Position numbers and translations under genes: made by a program. 35,210 nucleotides of DNA from JABWAM01 sp964653025 (GTDB lineage Bacteria; Verrucomicrobiota; Verrucomicrobiia; JABWAM01): positions 1 to 35,210 of the forward strand of contig CAZZBZ010000037.1 of NCBI GenBank assembly GCA_964653025.1, read 5' to 3'. Position 1 is the stretch's first letter. Each line of letters begins with the position of its first letter. Positions 32,101 to 35,210 of the stretch are shown here, one piece after another. Under the pieces are notes generated by a model that was not told the origin of the DNA, did no database searches, and worked only from the letters and a program-made list of their open reading frames with translations.

Positions 32101-33278
32101 GTGGCGATACCGCCGTCCTTGTTGAGTCCGAACTCGAGGCAAAAGAGGACCTTGCCTTTTCGGATGACGGCCTTCGGGAGTTGCGCCTTGGCACGATGCC
32201 CTCGCTGGCCCCCCAGTGGAAGTACAGCTGGCTCGCTCCCCGGGGCGTCCTCCGCACGGGAGTTTTTCCGGTGGGAAAGTCGGGGTGGCGCCTGAAGGAA
32301 TCGCTTTCCGGCGACGGCGGAGTTCTCTTCTGGCCGAGCGAGGTGGGTTCCCTGCTCATCCTGCCGCTCGATGGCAAGGCGCGGGGTGCAGAGTTTTCCC
32401 TCAGCGATGCGTGGAACGGGCGCGAGGTGGTCGAGCTTTCCGCACGGGCATTGCGCGTCGGGCGTGGGGAAAAGCACACGTCGCGCTTCCTTGTGGCGCT
32501 CCACCCAGGAGCGATCACGTCGGAGAAGGATCTGCGCCGCCTTCGCACGATTTACGTGGACGCGTTGGCGAGCACGGTAAAGTTGAGACATGGCCGTGTG
32601 CGTTCCTCCGGGTACGCCGTGGCGCTGCAGGCAGAAGGGGGAGGGGTTGCGGGGACCGTGGAGACACGGGGGCGGACCGACCCGTTGCCCGTGGTGGTCG
32701 AGGGGGTCAACCCCGCCACCTCCTGCGGGCTCGTGCTCGATGGACGGTTGACGGTGCGCGAGACGGCAACGGATCGCCTGCGCGCTGTCTTGCCCACGGG
32801 CCTCGCGGGCGTACGTTTTTTCCTGGGAAACCTTTTCATCACGGACCGTGGTGATGCCTCCAACACGGGCCAGGTTATCCTCGAATGGGCGGGGGCCCAC
32901 GCCGGGGGCGTCCGCTTGCGTGCGCATAACCCGATTGCGAGGGAGGTGGTCTTCCGGGTGGCGACCCATCCCGCGGCAGAGGGCTTGCCGAGGCTCGATG
33001 GGCGGTGGTCGCTTCAGGGCGGGGAGAGCGTGTGGCTCTGGGGGCGGGGCGATTTGCTTGTGGCCGAGAGTGGGGCCCTCCAGGTTGTGGATGCGCGGCA
33101 GGACAGGAGTGATCTCCTCTTGGAAGTACGGGGAGGGGGCCCGTTCGAGTTTAGCGGGGAGGTCACGTCTCTGAAGGCAGGTGGGCGGACACTTGCGGCG
33201 CAATCGAAGGAGGGCCGACGGGTGACGAGCCTTCCCGAAGGTACGCGGGAGATCCGCTTGGGCGTGGGTGCGCGGTAG
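29103..33278 (+). CDS. Giant putative lipoprotein, GATase1-like plus degenerate PHP-type domains
   Basis: A 1391-residue protein with an export signal ending in a lipobox-like LACAGC stretch (about 18-24), so it is probably a lipoprotein. Residues about 40-310 form a GATase1-like or DUF4350-like domain (RYLRDGGGFALLPAPSYYG). A beta module follows to about 520. A PHP-like segment begins near 546: LIGAQAGGAPGRVAELSRAA then AGLDFMVFTENLEGL. These sit where active enzymes have HxH and TDH, so both metal motifs look lost. The segment ends with CIGNGPVF (767-773) followed by a CehA-like beta domain. The order parallels the 1034-residue neighbour, suggesting ancient duplication. It overlaps that gene by 34 nt and closes the operon. 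No catalytic activity can be assigned. Confidence 0.8.
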   Translation: MERPLPIASRLIPLLVAALACAGCGRAPAPSPATATPSPPPRRGETIHVLCLASEDLAKQGLHLMDPKAVAAYRSMGFELHFDYYQKVDEAKLRRFPVVVGMMPMLHAGTRAIDDRLGPILDRYLRDGGGFALLPAPSYYGVEDFVRQLNPWLKGEGAELLNEQPRDPAHQRVIPRVLAYRYLQTSNLADHPVTRGIRSLWLPIDWSDAFVVTHTMRVSPEWTVLVRGEKTCATHPYLDLRAGRTAPGAWASEPPILAVREVGKGRLALFTTSSQYYLFDAFHWAYGEGFVMKEGNGLPLMGNLLTWLAAGQSALAGDPSGAARLPPPPKVEPPPVVAGNVPICGDKDTWMREVLEKRIPADHRVLAYVDCGSLGDLPWTVPRGYGYVGPASWLIRWDWSEIFHATAANSRGFDRKPLEYRFDGMEAGKPHKLGVLLWGYQVEGSRPIRVEAGGRALGPPINLPRFADQQGPSFTVLDVPPEAISKEGRLDLAFHMAEGGAGSFSSVCELWVFAPGGPERHAPSELRARFESPSEERRELSHDRKLFRGLIGAQAGGAPGRVAELSRAAQEAGLDFMVFTENLEGLGSEGLERLKKDCVAASGPSFRAIPGYRFEGRYAGQASRADRPQSWGPVRGSIFQNLVTLPSATDLDRPYDLFWKFLGGEFGGGRGSPPTLRTPLGNGVPAWFQRFWRGFDAVTMGPDGSMVEDARELYAEMLAAGYGPHPRAAGTFRDAASIRVAVERGWLTTIFSPRLDEVELHHYASCIGNGPVFRRYSWSFDFARDTGSGGGILFVDSAWLILKAEIESPVEIEAVTLYSGRHPLRCWRPGTKRFTVEEPVLVARNHELWLHVRARDGREAFTGRFLVQDHRFLVGMCADNQNTICSLSRPPPRFERDERELYLQHSYWHTGEAAGQLGVMRDARDLVPRVIETGVIQPVKLFKPCPRLLFADGSEEDHGAAALRLAEASGDFNLVEYAFDTPKSRARSLVRLTSFRPASGGDTAVLVESELEAKEDLAFSDDGLRELRLGTMPSLAPQWKYSWLAPRGVLRTGVFPVGKSGWRLKESLSGDGGVLFWPSEVGSLLILPLDGKARGAEFSLSDAWNGREVVELSARALRVGRGEKHTSRFLVALHPGAITSEKDLRRLRTIYVDALASTVKLRHGRVRSSGYAVALQAEGGGVAGTVETRGRTDPLPVVVEGVNPATSCGLVLDGRLTVRETATDRLRAVLPTGLAGVRFFLGNLFITDRGDASNTGQVILEWAGAHAGGVRLRAHNPIAREVVFRVATHPAAEGLPRLDGRWSLQGGESVWLWGRGDLLVAESGALQVVDARQDRSDLLLEVRGGGPFEFSGEVTSLKAGGRTLAAQSKEGRRVTSLPEGTREIRLGVGAR

Positions 33279-33312
33279 TCCGCCCCGCGCAGAGATCGAC
33301 AGGGTCCGTGGA

Positions 33313-34101
33313 TTATTTCGATTCGTGGAGAAACGCGGTGAGCGGGCTTGTGGGGTCGGCGGTGCGACGGGTCGGGGAGAGGCCGATCTCGAACGCCTCG
33401 CGGCCGGCCTCGACGGCGGCCTTGAAAGCGCGCGCCATGCGGGCTGGGTCGTTCGCCACGGCGATCGCGGTGTTCACGAGCACGGCGTCGGCTCCCATCT
33501 CCATCGCCTCGGCGGCCTGCGAGGGGGCGCCGAGGCCGGCGTCCACGACGACGGGGACGCGGGCCTGTTCGAGGATGATCTCGATCTGGGCGCGGGTCTC
33601 GATCCCGCGGTTTGAGCCGATGGGTGAGCCGAGAGGCATCACGGTGGCGCAGCCCGCATCCTGCAGGCGCAGGGCGAGCACGGGGTCGGCGTTGATGTAG
33701 GGGAGGACGGTGAAGCCCTCCTTCACGAGGATCTTGGCGGCGGCGAGGGTCTCGACGGGGTCGGGCAGGAGGTAGCGGGGGTCGGGGTGGATCTCGAGTT
33801 TCACCCAGCGGGGGAGGCCGGCGGCGGCGGCGAGGCGGCAGAGGCGGACCGCCTCCTCCGCGTTCATCGCCCCGGAGGTGTTCGGGAGCACGAGGTATTT
33901 TTTTGCGTCGATGAAGTCGAGGATATTGGCGTAGGGGTCGTGCTTGCCGGTGAGGTCGGCGCGGCGCAGGGCGACCGTGACGAGTTCCGCGCCGGAGGCC
34001 TCGATCGCCTCCCTCATTTTTTCATTCGAGGAGAACTTTCCCGTCCCGAGGAGCAAACGGGAACGGAACTCGCGGCCGGCGATGACGAGGGGCTTGGACA
34101 T
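33313..34101 (-). CDS. thiG: Thiazole synthase ThiG
   Basis: ThiG makes the thiazole phosphate of thiamine from deoxyxylulose phosphate, dehydroglycine/iminoglycine and ThiS-thiocarboxylate. The 262-residue protein has the family motifs: FRSRLLLGTGKF (12-23), the Schiff-base lysine K101 in WVKLEIHPDP, LPYINADPVLA, PLGSPIGSNRG (156-166) and VVVDAGLGAPSQAAEAM with GADAVLVNTAIA. The frame reaches 34158, but the ATG at 34101 (MSKPLVIAG, with ggag about 4 nt upstream) is the homology-supported start. No thiS, thiH/thiO or thiE is adjacent and no TPP riboswitch was recognised upstream, so it is isolated from the rest of its pathway in this window. Confidence 0.96.
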   Translation of the reverse strand: MSKPLVIAGREFRSRLLLGTGKFSSNEKMREAIEASGAELVTVALRRADLTGKHDPYANILDFIDAKKYLVLPNTSGAMNAEEAVRLCRLAAAAGLPRWVKLEIHPDPRYLLPDPVETLAAAKILVKEGFTVLPYINADPVLALRLQDAGCATVMPLGSPIGSNRGIETRAQIEIILEQARVPVVVDAGLGAPSQAAEAMEMGADAVLVNTAIAVANDPARMARAFKAAVEAGREAFEIGLSPTRRTADPTSPLTAFLHESK

Positions 34102-34153
34102 CGGCTCCAGTGTCGACGAGACCGAAGGCTTTGACAATTCGTTAGTGCTGAGG

Positions 34154-34463
34154 TTCACGGTTCAGACTTGCCCCGCGTTGCGCGGGGGGTTCAACGGTTC
34201 ACGGTTGGAGAGCCCTAAAAAATGGAGTGACATTCTCCCGATCCCGCCGTGGGGACACGGCGGGCTACCGTGAAATACACGATGTCCTTGGTAGCCCGTG
34301 CTGTCCCTAACACGGGATCCGTCAGAAGGGACCCGCCGTAGAGACACGGCGGGCTACCGGAGGCGCTGCTCGCGCCGAATCCGCTCTGACTGCATGGATT
34401 CGGCTCAGGACTGGCTTCGCGAGGGGTTTCTGCCGGCAGCCGGGTCAACCGCTGAACCGTGAA
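34154..34463. repeat. Inverted repeats enclosing the thiG-fabG element
   Basis: Copies of ttcacggttcag (34154-34165) and its complement ctgaaccgtgaa (34452-34463) bracket a 286-nt interior that includes the palindromic repeat. A further ggttcaacggttcacggtt copy lies at 34188-34206. The arrangement looks like a small non-autonomous element, but no target-site duplication could be defined. Confidence 0.55.
34243..34359. repeat. Dispersed palindromic repeat, copy 2
   Basis: Two 28-nt units, 34243-34270 and 34332-34359, differ at 2 positions and each contain ccgccgt...acggcgg. They flank a core at 34272-34320 almost identical to 4975-5021 (ggtagcccgtgctgtcccta). The same gggacccgccgtag module also occurs in copy 1. 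Confidence 0.8.
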
Positions 34464-34542
34464 CCACTGAACCCAACCCACTGAACCTCTTCGTTGGATT
34501 TTGCTTGGCGAGGGGGTGTTTCCCGGGGTCTCATGTCGGGCA

Positions 34543-35210
34543 ATGAAACACGATTTTTCGAATACGGTGGCGCTGGTGACGGGGGCGGGGCGGGGGATCG
34601 GCAAGGCGGTGGCCCTGGCTTTCGCGAAAGCGGGTGCCTCGGTCGCGTGCGTCAGCCGCACCGAGGCCAACGCGCAGGCGGTTGCGAACGAGATCGTCGC
34701 CGCGGGCGGCACGGCCCGCGCCTATGCGCTGGACGTCGCGAAGGCGGCCGAGGTCAACGCTGCCGTCGAGAAGATCCTCGCGGACTTCAAGAAGGTGGAC
34801 GTGCTGGTGAATAACGCCGGCATCACGCGCGACGGCCTGCTCATGCGGATGAGCGAGGAGGACTGGGACGCGGTCTTGCGGACCAATCTCGACGGGGCCT
34901 TTTTTCTCACGCGTGCGCTCAGCCGCTCTTTTCTCAAGCAGCGTTCGGGGCGGATCATCAACATCAGCTCCGTGATCGGCCTGATCGGGAACGCGGGGCA
35001 GGCCAACTACGCCGCATCGAAGGCTGCCCTGATCGGGCTGACCAAGTCGGTGGCCCGCGAGTTCGCCTCGCGCGGGATCACCTGCAACGCGGTGGCCCCG
35101 GGCTTCATCGAGACGGACATGACCTCCGCGCTCAACGAGGAACTCCGCGGGAAGGTGATGGGCCAGATTCCCCTCGCGCGATTCGGCACACCCGATGACA
35201 TTGCCCAGAC
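34543..35210 (+). CDS. fabG: 3-oxoacyl-[acyl-carrier-protein] reductase FabG (partial, 3' end outside window)
   Basis: A short-chain dehydrogenase that reduces 3-oxoacyl-ACP with NADPH in fatty acid synthesis. About 222 residues are present, out of a usual 245-250. It starts MKHDFSNTVALVTGAGRG with the nucleotide motif TGAGRGIG (14-21), then LDV with the NNAG motif (about 88-91), the catalytic serine S143 in NISSVIGLIGNAG, Y156 and K160 in YAASKAAL, and FIETDMTSALNEELRGKV. These are characteristic of FabG rather than other SDRs. The ATG at 34543 lies in the repeat-rich gap's end, and the frame stays open to the window edge. Confidence 0.93.
   Translation, partial: MKHDFSNTVALVTGAGRGIGKAVALAFAKAGASVACVSRTEANAQAVANEIVAAGGTARAYALDVAKAAEVNAAVEKILADFKKVDVLVNNAGITRDGLLMRMSEEDWDAVLRTNLDGAFFLTRALSRSFLKQRSGRIINISSVIGLIGNAGQANYAASKAALIGLTKSVAREFASRGITCNAVAPGFIETDMTSALNEELRGKVMGQIPLARFGTPDDIAQ

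Larger units (their letters stand above)
34102..34542. other. Repeat-rich spacer between thiG and fabG
   Basis: This 441-bp gap has no coding sequence I can support. It contains the second copy of the dispersed palindromic repeat (34243-34359), flanked by inverted ttcacggttcag (34154-34165) and ctgaaccgtgaa (34452-34463). It also has a short GC hairpin ccccgcgttgcgcgggg (34171-34187) and several direct actgaacc units near 34467-34486. Promoters for thiG and fabG must lie here but were not located. Confidence 0.6.

Noticed and set aside
34171..34187. Rho-independent terminator
   Set aside because: The GC hairpin has no following U-tract on either strand and lies upstream of thiG, not after a gene end.
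34102..34200. TPP riboswitch upstream of thiG
   Set aside because: The conserved thi-box segments were not found on the minus strand ahead of the ATG; the region is mostly short inverted repeats.
1..35210. tRNA or rRNA genes, integrase or transposase genes
   Set aside because: None was recognised by eye on either strand; a covariance-model search could change this for small RNAs.

Overview
The window is high-GC bacterial DNA whose gene content points to a member of the Verrucomicrobiota or a close PVC relative. The evidence is two pseudopilin-like proteins with a type IV N-terminus (one with an intact H-X9-DG C-terminus), a PEP-CTERM exosortase substrate, a LacI regulator in an operon with secreted proteins, a four-helix-bundle (S23/IVP family) protein, and many start codons without a clear Shine-Dalgarno sequence. 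This placement is inference from family content; no rRNA or tRNA gene was seen.

Layout. (1) 42-4842: an arabinose/fucose-isomerase-like protein, then a minus-strand group (small coiled-coil membrane protein, UDP-sugar 6-dehydrogenase, DegT-type sugar aminotransferase), with a divergent YqgE/AlgH gene. (2) 5022-8128: a compact minus-strand operon of an AI-2E-family membrane protein, PurE, an S41 peptidase-like protein that appears to lack its catalytic dyad, and a small unknown protein. (3) 8333-13755: a partial Tad/Flp pilus locus (secreted unknown protein, CpaB, an FHA-CpaF fusion ATPase, TadB, TadC). It is followed by a four-helix-bundle gene bracketed by hairpin repeats. (4) 14680-17507: a minus-strand RsbW-RsbV-RsbU partner-switching module whose phosphatase has a Cache-HAMP sensor. 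(5) 17736-23612: secreted and surface proteins on the minus strand (pseudopilin, secreted unknown, PEP-CTERM protein; then a metallophosphoesterase, a second pseudopilin and LacI). (6) 23720-33278: divergent from lacI, a three-gene operon of a GH38 alpha-mannosidase-like enzyme and two very large proteins (1034 and 1391 aa) that look like related glutamine-amidotransferase-like plus degenerate PHP-type proteins. (7) 33313-35210: thiG on the minus strand, a repeat-rich spacer, and fabG running off the end.

How the parts work together. The LacI regulator probably controls the divergent GH38 operon and its own surface-protein operon; a 16-bp perfect palindrome lies between them just before the GH38 start. 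The Tad ATPase has a phosphopeptide-binding FHA domain and lies close to a serine-phosphorylation switch, so pilus assembly may be under phospho-control, although no kinase for FHA is present here. Several gene pairs overlap as ATGA, indicating translational coupling.

The points most worth a second look are the hairpin-bracketed four-helix-bundle cassette in the Tad locus, the GH38/giant-protein operon, and the pseudo-protease.
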